A DNA stretch of 64,000 nucleotides from Gemmatimonadota bacterium (GTDB lineage: Bacteria; Latescibacterota; UBA2968), in assembly GCA_002727195.1 (NCBI GenBank), contig PBWH01000009.1, forward strand, positions 61,442 to 125,441, in the 5' to 3' direction. Every line of letters starts with the position of its first letter. The first letter of the stretch is position 1. The position numbers were made by a program, and so were the translations under genes. A model generated the notes under the pieces. It searched no databases and was not told the origin of the DNA. It saw only the letters and a list, made by a program, of their open reading frames with translations. Shown piece after piece: positions 9,282-18,559 of the stretch.

Positions 9282-10073
9282 GTGGCGGAACATACGATTG
9301 GTTCGACGACACGGCCCTACAACAAGCTCTCATTTTCTGAGGCTTGTGAGCGCATCGCAGCCGCGGGGTGCACGGATGTGGCGGTGTTCGCCCACGATCG
9401 CGAGATACCCGTCGATTCCGGGAGCAGTGCGGACGATGTTGCACTTGCCCGATCGGCAGCGGAGAATGCCGGGTTGAAGCCGTCGATGCTGCTGGGGCGG
9501 ACCCACCTGGATCTCGGGCTGGCGGAAGCGACGGACGACTACAAGCGTCTGATAGACAACGCGGCATCACTCGGTACATCGTGGATCCTTGAACTCGGGA
9601 CGAGCAAAGAAGAGCAGTATGCGGACTACCCGAAGCTGATGGCGGCGGTCGTCGATCACGCTCAGGGGGCGGGTGTCGGGATTTCGCTGAAACCGCACGG
9701 TGGGATAAGCCTGACCGCTCAGGAACTGATCGATTTGCACGACCAAGTTGATCACCCGGCCTTCAGGATATCGTACGATCCGGGCAACATCATCTTCTAC
9801 ACCTGGGGTGAGGTGTGTCCCGAACAGGAGGTCGAACTGGTGGCCTCACGGTCCTCGACGCTGATCATCAAGGACTGCACCCTCGAGGGAGAGAATCGCG
9901 ACGTGATGGTGACGGCGGGGGACGGTCTCGTGGACTTCCCGTTTGTGATTGAGAAGATGCAGGCCGGTGGGTTTAAGGGACCGATGTATGTGGAGTGTGT
10001 GGGAGCAACGGAGCCGGATGACGTGGATCGAGAGCTCAAACGCACCCTGTCATTCGTTCAGGGACTGATCTAG
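9282..10073 (+). CDS. Sugar phosphate isomerase/epimerase
   Basis: 263 aa TIM-barrel isomerase. The GTG start at 9282 is chosen because AGGAG lies 8 nt upstream; the earlier ATG at 9240 is inside the channel gene. Metal/active-site strands can be followed: ILELGTS near 106, ISLKPHGG near 142, ISYDPGNI near 172, IIKDC near 208 and MYVECVG near 243. It lies 35 bp before a Gfo/Idh/MocA oxidoreductase, the usual pairing for oxidation then isomerisation of sugars or inositols. The substrate is not predictable. Confidence 0.85.
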   Translation: MAEHTIGSTTRPYNKLSFSEACERIAAAGCTDVAVFAHDREIPVDSGSSADDVALARSAAENAGLKPSMLLGRTHLDLGLAEATDDYKRLIDNAASLGTSWILELGTSKEEQYADYPKLMAAVVDHAQGAGVGISLKPHGGISLTAQELIDLHDQVDHPAFRISYDPGNIIFYTWGEVCPEQEVELVASRSSTLIIKDCTLEGENRDVMVTAGDGLVDFPFVIEKMQAGGFKGPMYVECVGATEPDDVDRELKRTLSFVQGLI

Positions 10074-10108
10074 TCAGCGTACAAACTGTGTGATAGCGGA
10101 GGAAGTGG

Positions 10109-11143
10109 ATGGCGAAGTTCAACAGAGCGAAGGATATCAAGGTCGGGGTAATCGGATACGGTGGGGCGTTCAACATGGGGCGTCGCCACCTGAAGGACAT
10201 GCAGACGGCGGGTATGACTCCTGTGTGTGTCACCGAGGTCGATCCCGAACGGCGGAAAGTGGCCGAGGAAGAGTTCCCCGGTATCGATACCTACGCATCC
10301 GTGATCGAGATGCTGAAGAAGTCGGACGTGAACCTGGTGGTTTTGATCACTCCGCACAACACCCACGCGAAGCTCGCTTTGCAGTGCCTCAAGGCTGGTC
10401 GGAATGTGATCAGCGAAAAGCCGTTGGCGATCACGACCGCCGAGTGCGACGCGATGATCCGGGAAGCGAAGAAACGTCGACTGGTGCTGACGACCTATCA
10501 CAATCGACACTGGGATGGTTGCGTTCTCGAAGCACTCAAGCACATCAAGCGTGAGAAGGCGATCGGTGATGTCTACCGCGTCGAGGCACACATCGGCGGC
10601 TATGGACAGCCCGGTGACTGGTGGCGGTCGAGCAAGTCGATCTCCGGCGGGATTCTCTACGATTGGGGCGTCCATCTGCTGGAATACGCGCTGCAGATCA
10701 TCGACGACGACATGACCGAGGTGACTGGATACGCGAGCAAGGGCTTCTGGGCATCGAAGACGGCTTGGAAGAAAGACACGAACGAAGACATCGCTTCAGC
10801 AGTCGTCCGGTTCAAGAGCGGAAAGTGGCTGACCCTGACCGTGTCGACTATCGAGTCGAACCCGAAAGCAGGTCAACTGGAGATCTCTGGGACCAAGGGT
10901 AGCTACGTGTTCGACGGTGGGACCTACGAGTTGATCCATCAGGTGAGGGATCAGAAGGTGCACGTCAAGGGCAAGAACATGCCGAGTGAGTGGGCGAAAT
11001 TCTACAAGAACGTGGCCAATCACCTGGTGAAGGGAACCAAGCTCGTCATCACGCCGGAGTGGGCGAGACGGCCGATCCATATCCTCGACCTGGCAGGGCA
11101 GAGCGTGAAGCGAAAGAAGGCGCTGCCGACGAAATACAGATGA
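10109..11143 (+). CDS. Gfo/Idh/MocA family oxidoreductase
   Basis: 344 aa. The N-terminal Rossmann fold has GVIGYGGAFNMGRRHLKDM near 15-33. The family motif EKPLAIT is near 110, which supplies the catalytic-site Lys, followed by the HIGGYGQPGDWWRSSKSISG and DWGVHLLEY region (about 158-192) that gives the His/Asp catalytic pair. An AGGA-type site precedes the ATG. It is probably co-transcribed with the upstream isomerase (35 bp gap) and the membrane protein downstream (10 bp gap). Confidence 0.88.
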   Translation: MAKFNRAKDIKVGVIGYGGAFNMGRRHLKDMQTAGMTPVCVTEVDPERRKVAEEEFPGIDTYASVIEMLKKSDVNLVVLITPHNTHAKLALQCLKAGRNVISEKPLAITTAECDAMIREAKKRRLVLTTYHNRHWDGCVLEALKHIKREKAIGDVYRVEAHIGGYGQPGDWWRSSKSISGGILYDWGVHLLEYALQIIDDDMTEVTGYASKGFWASKTAWKKDTNEDIASAVVRFKSGKWLTLTVSTIESNPKAGQLEISGTKGSYVFDGGTYELIHQVRDQKVHVKGKNMPSEWAKFYKNVANHLVKGTKLVITPEWARRPIHILDLAGQSVKRKKALPTKYR

Positions 11144-11153
11144 CAGCAGAGCC

Positions 11154-12128
11154 GTGATCGATCGCCTACGATTCATCGCGCTGACAGTGTTTTTGCCCGG
11201 GGCTCTGAACGTCTACGCGTATTTCGGGTTCGTTCCATACTACACGAAGGACTCGTTCTCGGTTGCGACGTTTCTGGCTCAGTACGAGTCGAGTGTCTTC
11301 CGATACCGGATCCTGGGGCAGAAACTGCTGCTCGCGATCCACGATGCCCTGCTGTCCGTAGGCTATACGAGCAACTTCGACGTTCACATTCTCGACCCGG
11401 TGGGGACAGGCGAGTTTTACTTCGCCTACTTTTTCCTGAACACCAGTGCGCTGATCGCGACTGCTTTAGCGCTGGGGTGTCTGCTCAGACTTCCCTGTGT
11501 CAGGGCCACGGCGATCGAGCGTGATCTGCTGACGTTGGTTCTGGTGTTCTTTCTCGTCGGGTCACAGTTCGTGGTCGTCCCCTACGACCAGCTCTCGTAT
11601 TTCTTCCTCGTGATGGGGGCCTTTGCGCTACTCTGGTCCGGGCCATATCCGGCACGACTGACCATCCTGGTCCTCTCTGTCATCCTTGGTACGATGACCC
11701 GTGAGTCGACCGCACTTCTTCTCTCTTTGTGCGGTGCTCTTCTGGGGACCTCACTTGCCCGAGAGCATCGTATCGATCGGCGCCTGCTCAGCCTACTTGT
11801 TGGATACTTCATCGCGACCTACGTGGGGCTGCGCATCTGGCTCGGATCGTCGGAATCGGCTGTCTCCGAGACCGTCCGGTTTCACCAGCACTTCGGGAAG
11901 TCCAGCCTGATCAGTCTGATCTTCGCCGCGTCCGCTTATCTCGTACTCGTCCATGGAAAAGGGGATGCGCGTCTCAGGAACAGATTCCTGTTGTTCGCAT
12001 CCCCTTATCTGCTTGCCATCCTGCTGTTCGGTCAGTTGGCGGAGATCCGTCTCTGGATGCCGCTGCTTCTGCCGTTCGTGGTCCTCTCCCGCCTCGATAT
12101 CACCTGGGAAGAACGTCCAGCTTCCTGA
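11154..12128 (+). CDS. Polytopic membrane protein of unknown function
   Basis: 324 aa with about eight hydrophobic segments and short loops, starting at GTG 11154, 10 bp after the oxidoreductase stop. The pattern of an N-terminal segment, an exposed loop with YESSVFRYRILGQ, repeated hydrophobic helices and a GTMTRESTALLL element resembles membrane glycosyltransferase or DUF2029-like topologies. No catalytic motif is clear enough to assign. It is convergent with the membrane-protein pseudogene, whose remnant begins 1 bp later. Confidence 0.7.
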   Translation: MIDRLRFIALTVFLPGALNVYAYFGFVPYYTKDSFSVATFLAQYESSVFRYRILGQKLLLAIHDALLSVGYTSNFDVHILDPVGTGEFYFAYFFLNTSALIATALALGCLLRLPCVRATAIERDLLTLVLVFFLVGSQFVVVPYDQLSYFFLVMGAFALLWSGPYPARLTILVLSVILGTMTRESTALLLSLCGALLGTSLAREHRIDRRLLSLLVGYFIATYVGLRIWLGSSESAVSETVRFHQHFGKSSLISLIFAASAYLVLVHGKGDARLRNRFLLFASPYLLAILLFGQLAEIRLWMPLLLPFVVLSRLDITWEERPAS

Positions 12129-12854
12129 TCAATCTCGCTCTTTTTTGAATTCCTGCTCCATTCGTAGCCGCTGGGTAAACGAAACCCTCGCAACCATCTC
12201 CATCGGTTTTTCGTCGCCCTGAGTGATCTCCACTGGCTACAGCCGCATCCTGTGCCAGCCGTTTACCTCCTCTAGCGTGACCTTCAAAGAGCGGGCACGC
12301 CGGACCTTCGTGACGAACTCTTTGAGACGTGGGAAGTTGGTGGACGTCTCCAGCCATCAATTAGAGATCGTTACTCCGTTACAGTGGCTGTAGAAGAACA
12401 AGAACTGGAATAGGAAGAAGGCGCTGTAGAAGACGAAGATGAAGGGGAAGAGACTCGCGACACGGATCGTCCAATCGACCCCCATCCCGGCCAGGGCGAT
12501 GCTGAGGAGTACTAATGGCCACTGCTTCTCCAGCCAGAAGGGCGAGAGGTGGACCGGGTAGTCCTTCCGCTCGATGATGAACTGATACTCGATCCAGCAT
12601 CCGATGAAGATCGGCATCGCCGAACCCGGAACGGCCAACCAGAGGGTGCGAATGTCCTCCAGGAGGACGGTGATCAGGACGCCGATAAGGGTGGGGACAA
12701 AGCTGCCGTGAAAGAAGAGAGAGGGGTTGTATCCCGGCCCGAGATCTTCACCTGGCTTGGGGTTAAAGATCGGCTCAGGAAAAGCACTCCGCGTTGCTCA
12801 ACGGAGTCCGACGAACCAGGAAGCGAAGAAGACCAGCCACGGGAGTAAAAACAT
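12129..12854 (-). pseudogene. Decayed paralogue of the membrane protein at 13648-14391
   Basis: One frame from ATG 12854 to TGA 12129-12131 (242 codons) aligns along its full length with the intact 247-aa neighbour. Matching elements in order: LVFFASWFVGLR / IVFFTLWLYALQ, FWLEKQWPLVLLSIALAG / HWITEQWPFALLGLSVGV, FVFYSAFFLFQF / LVGFSAFFLTTF and NFPRLKEF / SFPRLRTF. It is interrupted by TGA 12798-12800, TGA 12357-12359 and TAG 12237-12239, with no frameshift. The 282-nt open piece in its middle is not a separate gene. It is a tandem duplication copy separated from its twin by the MBL-fold pseudogene. Confidence 0.85.
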
Positions 12855-12924
12855 GAGCTACCCGCACACGAAGACGTGGCCCTACTCGGGGATGTGGAAG
12901 GGTTCCTGAAGGTCTGGCTAAAGC

Positions 12925-13647
12925 CTATCCTTGACCTCTGACGGATAGCCAACTGTCCAGTAGCTGTTCTGTCACCTGGTAGGGTCCGAAGTGTTGCGGG
13001 AAGATGTAGCTGGGTCGAATGGCCTCGATCATCGTGACCATCGCGTCAATGTGCGTGTTATGCAGTGCCGGGGAGACGAAAAAAGCATCGCCATCTCCGT
13101 AGTCCTCGACGTGTTGCTTTAGCAGCACCGTGTCACCGACCTGGTAGGCGCGCTTTCCCGCTAACGTGAAGATATACCCGCAGTCGTCGATGCTGGCTCG
13201 TCGGTAGATGGTGAAGTCCGTGTGCCCGTGGAAGGCTCGCTGGGCCTAGACGGCGATTCTGCAGACATCCACGGGGGTGAGTGTGGGCTAGCCCTGTGGC
13301 TGGTGGTCGGGGATGGCGACGGTCAGGCGGTTGTCTGGGATTCCGAACTCATGTGCCCGCGCCACACAGTTTGCGGGGAAGATAAACTGACAGCTGGAGG
13401 AATCGAAAAGGATTCGGGTAGTGGGACCGGAAAAGTGGTTGCCGTGTTCGTGTGTGGTGAACAGCGCGTCGAGGTGCAGACCAATCTCTTCGGCCGGGAT
13501 TGGCGAGGGTGAGAGTCTGGTGTCGCGGTCGAGATCGAGATCCATGGGGATCAGCTTGTCGTCCGACCTGAGCAACCACCCCAGATTGCCAAGCCACACG
13601 AGCCTAACCCCGTGCTCGACGCCCAGCAGCTCATCGAGCGATCTCGC
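12925..13647 (-). pseudogene. Decayed metallo-beta-lactamase-fold hydrolase (UlaG-like)
   Basis: One minus-strand frame directly after the stop of the upstream membrane protein (13648) reads VRLVWLGNLGWLLRSDDKLI, THEHGNHFSG, AFHGHTDFTIYRRA, FFVSPALHNTHIDA and PSYIFPQHFG. This is the motif order of UlaG/L-ascorbate-lactonase-like MBL hydrolases. TAG 13288-13290 and TAG near 13246 interrupt it. The canonical HxHxDH is HEHGNH, so the metal Asp is already replaced by Asn. No ATG precedes the first motif. It is in the same frame as the upstream gene. Confidence 0.78.
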
Positions 13648-14391
13648 TCAAAGCGGCGCTTTCTGCTCCGTGCGGACGAAGTAGTCTTCGAGTTGCAGGT
13701 CGAGGTGTTCCCGGGAGGAAAAGCAGGCTGTGAGTTCGATCTCCCGTTGGCCTGATTCAATGATGCGAAGGTCATAGACACCGCGTCGACGGCGCAGTAT
13801 GCGCATCCCGAGCGCCTTGGTACGAGGGCGCCTGTGCGTAAAAGTGCGTAGCCGTGGGAAGCTGCGGACATACTCAAAGGTCGTGGGGGAGACCGATATC
13901 TCGTTCTGGTAGGTGAAGAACAGGCGAAAGGTTGTCAGGAAGAACGCGCTGAACCCGACGAGGAGAAGGGGAAACTGAGACCCTGTGAGCGCCCACCAGG
14001 CGGCACCCGCGACTCCAACACTCAACCCGAGGAGGGCAAACGGCCACTGCTCCGTAATCCAGTGAGGCGAGATCCGGCGGGTCGTGCGGGCCCCAGCTTG
14101 CGAGCTGTGTTCCATCATCAGGACGACCCCTTGTATGACGGGTGCCAGGAATCCGGGTAACCCGAACCAGAGCATCTGGGCGTCTTGGTAGACGCTGGAC
14201 AGAATTACAACCAGAAGCACGGTCGTTAGGCCGAGGTGGAATACGAGCGTCGCCGCTGAAATGGGGCCAGGCTCAAAGGGTATGCCGGGCATGTGATCGC
14301 GTTCAACCGTGAAGGCACGGTGTGTCGCTCGCTGCAAGGCATACAGCCAGAGCGTAAAGAACACGATCCAGAGGGTCAGCCCAGTAGGCAT
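13648..14391 (-). CDS. Membrane protein of unknown family (intact member of a tandem pair)
   Basis: 247 aa. Hydrophobic segments lie at about 5-20, 52-75, 82-98, 122-143 and 150-168. A C-terminal soluble part of ~75 residues (from SVSPTTFEYVRSFPRLRTF) is rich in beta-strand-like Arg/Ile alternation and looks like a small PH-like or bPH module after membrane helices. I do not recognise the family. Its decayed paralogue lies 0.8 kb downstream. The first gene of this minus-strand group starts at ATG 14391, 28 bp before the stop of the racemase-like gene. The intact frame suggests it is still used. Confidence 0.75.
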   Translation of the reverse strand: MPTGLTLWIVFFTLWLYALQRATHRAFTVERDHMPGIPFEPGPISAATLVFHLGLTTVLLVVILSSVYQDAQMLWFGLPGFLAPVIQGVVLMMEHSSQAGARTTRRISPHWITEQWPFALLGLSVGVAGAAWWALTGSQFPLLLVGFSAFFLTTFRLFFTYQNEISVSPTTFEYVRSFPRLRTFTHRRPRTKALGMRILRRRRGVYDLRIIESGQREIELTACFSSREHLDLQLEDYFVRTEQKAPL

Positions 14392-14419
14392 ATCAGTAAA
14401 TGATCAATGAAATCCAGTG

Positions 14420-15589
14420 TTATTCGCAGTACTGAATCGATCCGTAGGGGAATACGGCGACCTTGCTATCGTCTCCGTGCTGCTTATGCAGCTCAGCGAG
14501 CACGTCCTCCCACGTCTTGCAGAACGTGGCGTGTTCGCCATACATCAGCATGACATCCCACTTATTCAGATTGGGAGAGAAGATAATCGTGCGCCATCCC
14601 TGGGGCGACGGTTTTGCTCGAAGTTCCGCGCCGGCACCAAAGACAGAGTGGAATCCCATCCCCTCGGGTGAGGCCGTCGAGAGCACCACAGTGGTGTCAT
14701 CTTTTAGTTTATCGGCATTTCCACCCCGAATCGGCACCATTGCCATGCCTGCCTGCGTAAATTCTGCGTCTTTGGGCCACGCATTGAAGACAGCAATGTC
14801 CGGTTTCTCCGGAAATGGTGACGCATAGACCCTTTTTCCGATCTCTACGCCCTCCCAGAAGGCGTGCACTGGGTCTCCAGTGACCAACGCGTCGATTTCC
14901 AGATCCGGGTTCAGACAGGGATTCACCAGATAGTCCAGGCCGACCAGACGGGCTACCTCGTCCAGATGCTCGCGAAAACCCTCATGAACATAGCGGTGGT
15001 TGGCGGCGATCGACACGCGTCCTGATGCACCGGGCAGGACCAGCTTGGCACCGCCGCCGAAGAATCCGCCTCTTGGGGTGATCATCCCAAGCGCGATCCG
15101 GACCTGGCAGGCCATGAAGTCACGGTTGACCCACATCGGAATGCCCCGGCTCGTGTGGCCCAGGAAGTCCAGGTTGTCATCCGCGTTGTGACAGATCACC
15201 TGCATTCGGTCGACGATGTCCTGACCGAGCTTCTTGATGAAATCCTTTCGGATCATCGCGCGGTGCGCCGCTATGGCGCCGATGATGCGCACCTGATCCT
15301 CGTGGATGCCCCCCGCCTCGAGCTCTTCGAGGATATACGGTACCAACTGACCGGCAGGCGTTGGGCGTGTGAGGTCGTCAATCAGGATAGCCGCTGACGT
15401 TTTACCCTTCGCGATCTCGGACAGCCGAGCTGACCCGATGGGATTCGCAAAGGCTTCCCGTATGCCTGCGTCTCCGATATTCGGACCGCCGACCATCTCC
15501 GACACTTCAACCGACCAGCTGTCGGGGAAAGTCATCTCGAACGGTTCGTCGTTGTAGTACATCCCGAATGGAACGTGGACGGATTGCAT
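14420..15589 (-). CDS. LarA-like lactate racemase domain protein (DUF2088)
   Basis: 389 aa, close to LarA length (~420). The N-terminal domain contains DDLTRPTP near 70-77, a LarA-family signature. It is followed by GAIAAHRAM near 104 and a central loop with RIALGMITPRGGFFGGGAKL near 165-184, which in LarA surrounds the nickel-pincer cofactor. LarA homologues racemise or epimerise 2-hydroxyacids such as lactate, malate or sugar acids. Here the neighbours are sugar-acid enzymes, so an aldonate or other hydroxyacid is more likely than lactate (inference). No larB/C/E cofactor genes are in the window. ATG start with GGTAGG-like purines upstream. Confidence 0.85.
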   Translation of the reverse strand: MQSVHVPFGMYYNDEPFEMTFPDSWSVEVSEMVGGPNIGDAGIREAFANPIGSARLSEIAKGKTSAAILIDDLTRPTPAGQLVPYILEELEAGGIHEDQVRIIGAIAAHRAMIRKDFIKKLGQDIVDRMQVICHNADDNLDFLGHTSRGIPMWVNRDFMACQVRIALGMITPRGGFFGGGAKLVLPGASGRVSIAANHRYVHEGFREHLDEVARLVGLDYLVNPCLNPDLEIDALVTGDPVHAFWEGVEIGKRVYASPFPEKPDIAVFNAWPKDAEFTQAGMAMVPIRGGNADKLKDDTTVVLSTASPEGMGFHSVFGAGAELRAKPSPQGWRTIIFSPNLNKWDVMLMYGEHATFCKTWEDVLAELHKQHGDDSKVAVFPYGSIQYCE

Positions 15590-15716
15590 CGGCCTACCTC
15601 AGTGACTAGAATTTATCTTAGGAACCGCAGAGGGGGCTTGGGACGAGCTTACGGACAAGATATTTGGTTGTGCTATAAGAGTCTGCAAGGGACTTGGGCC
15701 GGGATTCCTCGAAAAG

Positions 15717-16031
15717 GTGTATGAGAATGCCCTCTGCATTGAACTAAAGGATGCCAACCTCTCGTTCAGGCAACAGGCGCCGATCCCGATCAGCTATCGC
15801 CAGACCGTTGTTGGTGACTACGTTGCGGACATTGTGGTTGAGGATTGGGTCATTGTTGAGCTGAAGGTCGTGAGAGAGTTCGACAAAATCCACGAGGCAC
15901 AGCTACTGATCTACCTTCGCGGGTCTGAGATAGGTCGTGGACCGCCGTTGAACTTCGGGAAAACACGTCTCGGAATCAAGAGAATGGTACTGACCCAAGA
16001 GTGTCGACGATTGCAGGGCGTTGACGCTTAG
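15717..16031 (+). CDS. GxxExxY-family protein, N-terminus without a usable start
   Basis: The frame is open from 15606 and encodes DELTDKIFGCAIRVCKGLGP then GFLEKVYENALCIEL, so the family's G-x-x-E-x-x-Y motif (GFLEKVY) lies at about 15702-15722. The first standard start codon in frame is GTG 15717, inside that motif; upstream codons include no ATG, GTG or TTG. The conserved VADIVVEDWVIVELKVV and HEAQLLIYL segments (PD-(D/E)XK-like core) and the KRMVL end are intact. Either the start codon was lost (pseudogene) or a rare start is used. It is a lone plus-strand gene between minus-strand operons. Confidence 0.6.
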   Translation: MYENALCIELKDANLSFRQQAPIPISYRQTVVGDYVADIVVEDWVIVELKVVREFDKIHEAQLLIYLRGSEIGRGPPLNFGKTRLGIKRMVLTQECRRLQGVDA

Positions 16032-16079
16032 TCGCGAACTACCCTCTGTGTCCTCCACGTACTCTGCGGTTCCCTGCCT

Positions 16080-17213
16080 TTACCAATTTGTAAAGGACCC
16101 ATCCGATCGATGCAGTCGTGGACCGTGGATGGCCTTGAACGGGTACTTCTTAGCCGCATCCTCATTGAACTCGACGCCGAGGCCCGGTGCGGTGGGGGCA
16201 AGCATATACCCATTTTTGTAAGGAACCTGGACGGGGAAAAGGTCTTCCATGACAGGATTCCCGACGAGTCCCGCTTCCTGAACGGCGAAGTTGTCCGTGG
16301 CGATGTCGAGATGGAGGCATGCGGCGGCACTGATTGGGCCCAGTGGATTATGAGGGACGATCTTGATGTAGTGGGTCTCGCACCAGTTGGCGATTTTGCG
16401 TGCCTCGGTCAGGCCCCCGACGATACAGAGGTCGATTCGGGCGTAATCGAGCAGCTCCTCCTCGATCAGCTGGCGGAACTCCCATTTCGTGGCGAAGTGT
16501 TCGCCGATCGCCAGCGGCACCGGGACCTGCTGGCGAACCAGCCGATAGCTCTGCGGGTTCTCGCAGCGTAGGGGATCCTCGACAAAGAACGGGTCATACG
16601 CTTCGAGCTTACGGCCCAGTCGGATCGTATCAGGTGGGTCGAGACGTGTGTGGACGTCGATCACGATCTCGATATCCGGGCCGACGGCCTCCCTTACGGC
16701 GGCAAAGTGGTCGACGGCGTCGCGCACGGCAGTCGGTCCGTCGAGTACGCCGTTCCGATCTATCACACCGAGACGTAAGAACTTCCAGCCTTCCGCCACT
16801 CGCTCCTTTGCTGCGCGGGCTGCATCCTCGGGCGTCTTTCCGCCGATGCCTTTGTAGCAGGCCACGCGTTCTCGCATCTTGCCGCCGAGCAGCATATACG
16901 CAGGCTGATTGAGCGCTTTCCCCTTGATGTCCCACAGGGCGATGTCGATCGCGCTCTGCGCGGCCATGGCGACGCGTCCTCCCGGGAAGAAGTCACCGCG
17001 GAACATCAACTGCCACAGGTATTCCGTATTCAGTGGGTCCTGGCCGATCAGGTCGGACTTCAGGTGTTCGATCACGCCGATTCCGGCATGCTCCTTCCAG
17101 GTAATGCCAAACTCGCCGACCCCGTAGAGGCCCTCGTCGGTCTCGACCTTGACGAAGAGGTAGTTCCGGCTTGCGCTGAAGCAGGGGAAGCATTTGACGT
17201 CACTGATTTTCAA
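16080..17213 (-). CDS. Enolase-superfamily (mandelate racemase/muconate lactonizing-like) dehydratase
   Basis: 377 aa from TTG 17213, which has GGAGA 8 nt upstream; an in-frame extension to 17372 lies inside the sulfatase gene. The capping domain runs to about 115, with YGVGEFGITW. The barrel carries the three metal carboxylates (Asp in VIDVHTRLD, Glu in FFVEDPLR, Glu in AIGEHFATKWEF), the KFLRLG strand and the late HNPLGPISAAACLHLD element. DVHTR and an EH pair resemble acid-sugar dehydratases of the D-mannonate/galactonate dehydratase branch. It is the last gene of a seven-gene operon, so it probably dehydrates the sugar acid produced upstream. Confidence 0.87.
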   Translation of the reverse strand: MKISDVKCFPCFSASRNYLFVKVETDEGLYGVGEFGITWKEHAGIGVIEHLKSDLIGQDPLNTEYLWQLMFRGDFFPGGRVAMAAQSAIDIALWDIKGKALNQPAYMLLGGKMRERVACYKGIGGKTPEDAARAAKERVAEGWKFLRLGVIDRNGVLDGPTAVRDAVDHFAAVREAVGPDIEIVIDVHTRLDPPDTIRLGRKLEAYDPFFVEDPLRCENPQSYRLVRQQVPVPLAIGEHFATKWEFRQLIEEELLDYARIDLCIVGGLTEARKIANWCETHYIKIVPHNPLGPISAAACLHLDIATDNFAVQEAGLVGNPVMEDLFPVQVPYKNGYMLAPTAPGLGVEFNEDAAKKYPFKAIHGPRLHRSDGSFTNW

Positions 17214-17229
17214 GAGGATTCTCCAGATT

Positions 17230-18546
17230 TCAGTTGGTGTAGGGGACGGCGCCCTTCTCGTCGACCTCGAATCCCCACTTGTCAATGTAGAATTGCGCAG
17301 GCTCAAAGGGATCGTCGCGCTCCGCGAGCAGACGGATGAGATAGCCTTCCAGCTCCTCCTGCAAAGCGGCATACTCCGGCTGATCGATCATGTTGTTCTG
17401 CTGGTAAGGATCGGTCTCGTTGTCATACAGAAGCCACGGGCCATCCAGACGACGCGCGTATGTGTAGCGTGAGGTCCGTACACCCCGCCACGGCAATCCT
17501 GTATACTCGGCGAACGGTGTGATACACATGGTGAGCGCCACATCATCACCATCCGGTTCACCCCCTGTGAACAACCTCGATAGGTCCCGCCCCTCGACCC
17601 CGTCTGGAATGTCGATTCCCGCGAAGCTCAACAGGGTGGGCATCAGATCGACCATGTTGATCGGCTTCTGGAGCGTGGAGCCCTCGCCCTTCAGTCCGGG
17701 GCATTGGATCACGAAGGGAACACGAATTGACTCATCCCACGGCTTCTGTTTCCGCTGTTCACCATGGGAACCGACCATATCGCCGTGATCGGACGTGTAG
17801 ATCAAGACGGTGTTCTCCATAAGGTCCTTCTGCTCCAGGAGATCCTGGATCCGTCCGAGTTGCTCGTCAAGCGCAGTCACGTGCGCGTAATATCCGGATA
17901 GTTCCTCCTTGTTCGGCGTCTCACAGTTCGGGCGGACCTCTGCCTCATCAACCGGATACTGGTCGAGATAGGCGTCGGGAATATCCCGGTAGGGATTGTG
18001 CGGTGGCCCCCACGACAATACGAGGGCGAAAGGGCGGCTGTCGTCATCGGCTTTGTTGATGAAGTCGACTGCCGCGTCCGTCTGGGTGATGGCGTCGTAG
18101 CCGTCCCACTGGCGAATCTGGTCGTCGTCATTCAGATAGTAGCGGGATTTCAAGTAGCTGTGGGTGCAGTTCAGGACTGCCCACTCGTCCCAGCCTTGTC
18201 GGCGCGGGCCAGGTGGGATATAGCCCGCACGTTTGTTGCCATCGAGATGCCATTTGCCGACGTAGCCGGTCCGATAGCCACCGGCTTTGAGGCAATTGCC
18301 CAGCGTCGGGATGTTGGTCGAGAGGCGGACATCATTAAGGAATACGCCATTGGTCAGCGGATACTGGCCGGTCAGGAACGCGGCACGCCACGGGGTACAG
18401 ACCGGCGCGTTCGAGATGCAGTTACGCATCACGATACCCTCGGACGCCATTCGCTCGAGGTTCGGTGTTACTACGGCAGCGCCTTCGAGGCTGGTCGTGC
18501 ACGCACGGTGCTGATCGGAAAAGATAAAGACGATGTTTGGCTGCAC
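17230..18546 (-). CDS. Type I sulfatase (Cys-type)
   Basis: 438 aa alkaline-phosphatase-superfamily sulfatase. Metal motif FSDQHRA lies at residues 9-15. The formylglycine signature CTPWR is at 50-54, so Cys50 should be converted to formylglycine, followed by LTGQYP. YTSDHGDMVGSHGE near 250 supplies the second metal/active-site set. There is no signal peptide, so it may act in the cytoplasm on imported sulfated sugars. It overlaps no neighbour: 13 bp after the oxidoreductase and 16 bp before the dehydratase, all one operon. The anaerobic or oxygen-dependent formylglycine-generating enzyme is not in the window. Confidence 0.92.
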   Translation of the reverse strand: MQPNIVFIFSDQHRACTTSLEGAAVVTPNLERMASEGIVMRNCISNAPVCTPWRAAFLTGQYPLTNGVFLNDVRLSTNIPTLGNCLKAGGYRTGYVGKWHLDGNKRAGYIPPGPRRQGWDEWAVLNCTHSYLKSRYYLNDDDQIRQWDGYDAITQTDAAVDFINKADDDSRPFALVLSWGPPHNPYRDIPDAYLDQYPVDEAEVRPNCETPNKEELSGYYAHVTALDEQLGRIQDLLEQKDLMENTVLIYTSDHGDMVGSHGEQRKQKPWDESIRVPFVIQCPGLKGEGSTLQKPINMVDLMPTLLSFAGIDIPDGVEGRDLSRLFTGGEPDGDDVALTMCITPFAEYTGLPWRGVRTSRYTYARRLDGPWLLYDNETDPYQQNNMIDQPEYAALQEELEGYLIRLLAERDDPFEPAQFYIDKWGFEVDEKGAVPYTN

Positions 18547-18559
18547 GTGAGCTCCCAGT

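Noticed and set aside
12798-12800. TGA in the membrane paralogue as a second selenocysteine codon
   Set aside because: The intact twin has Gln there, two further stops follow, and I see no SECIS-like stem just downstream.
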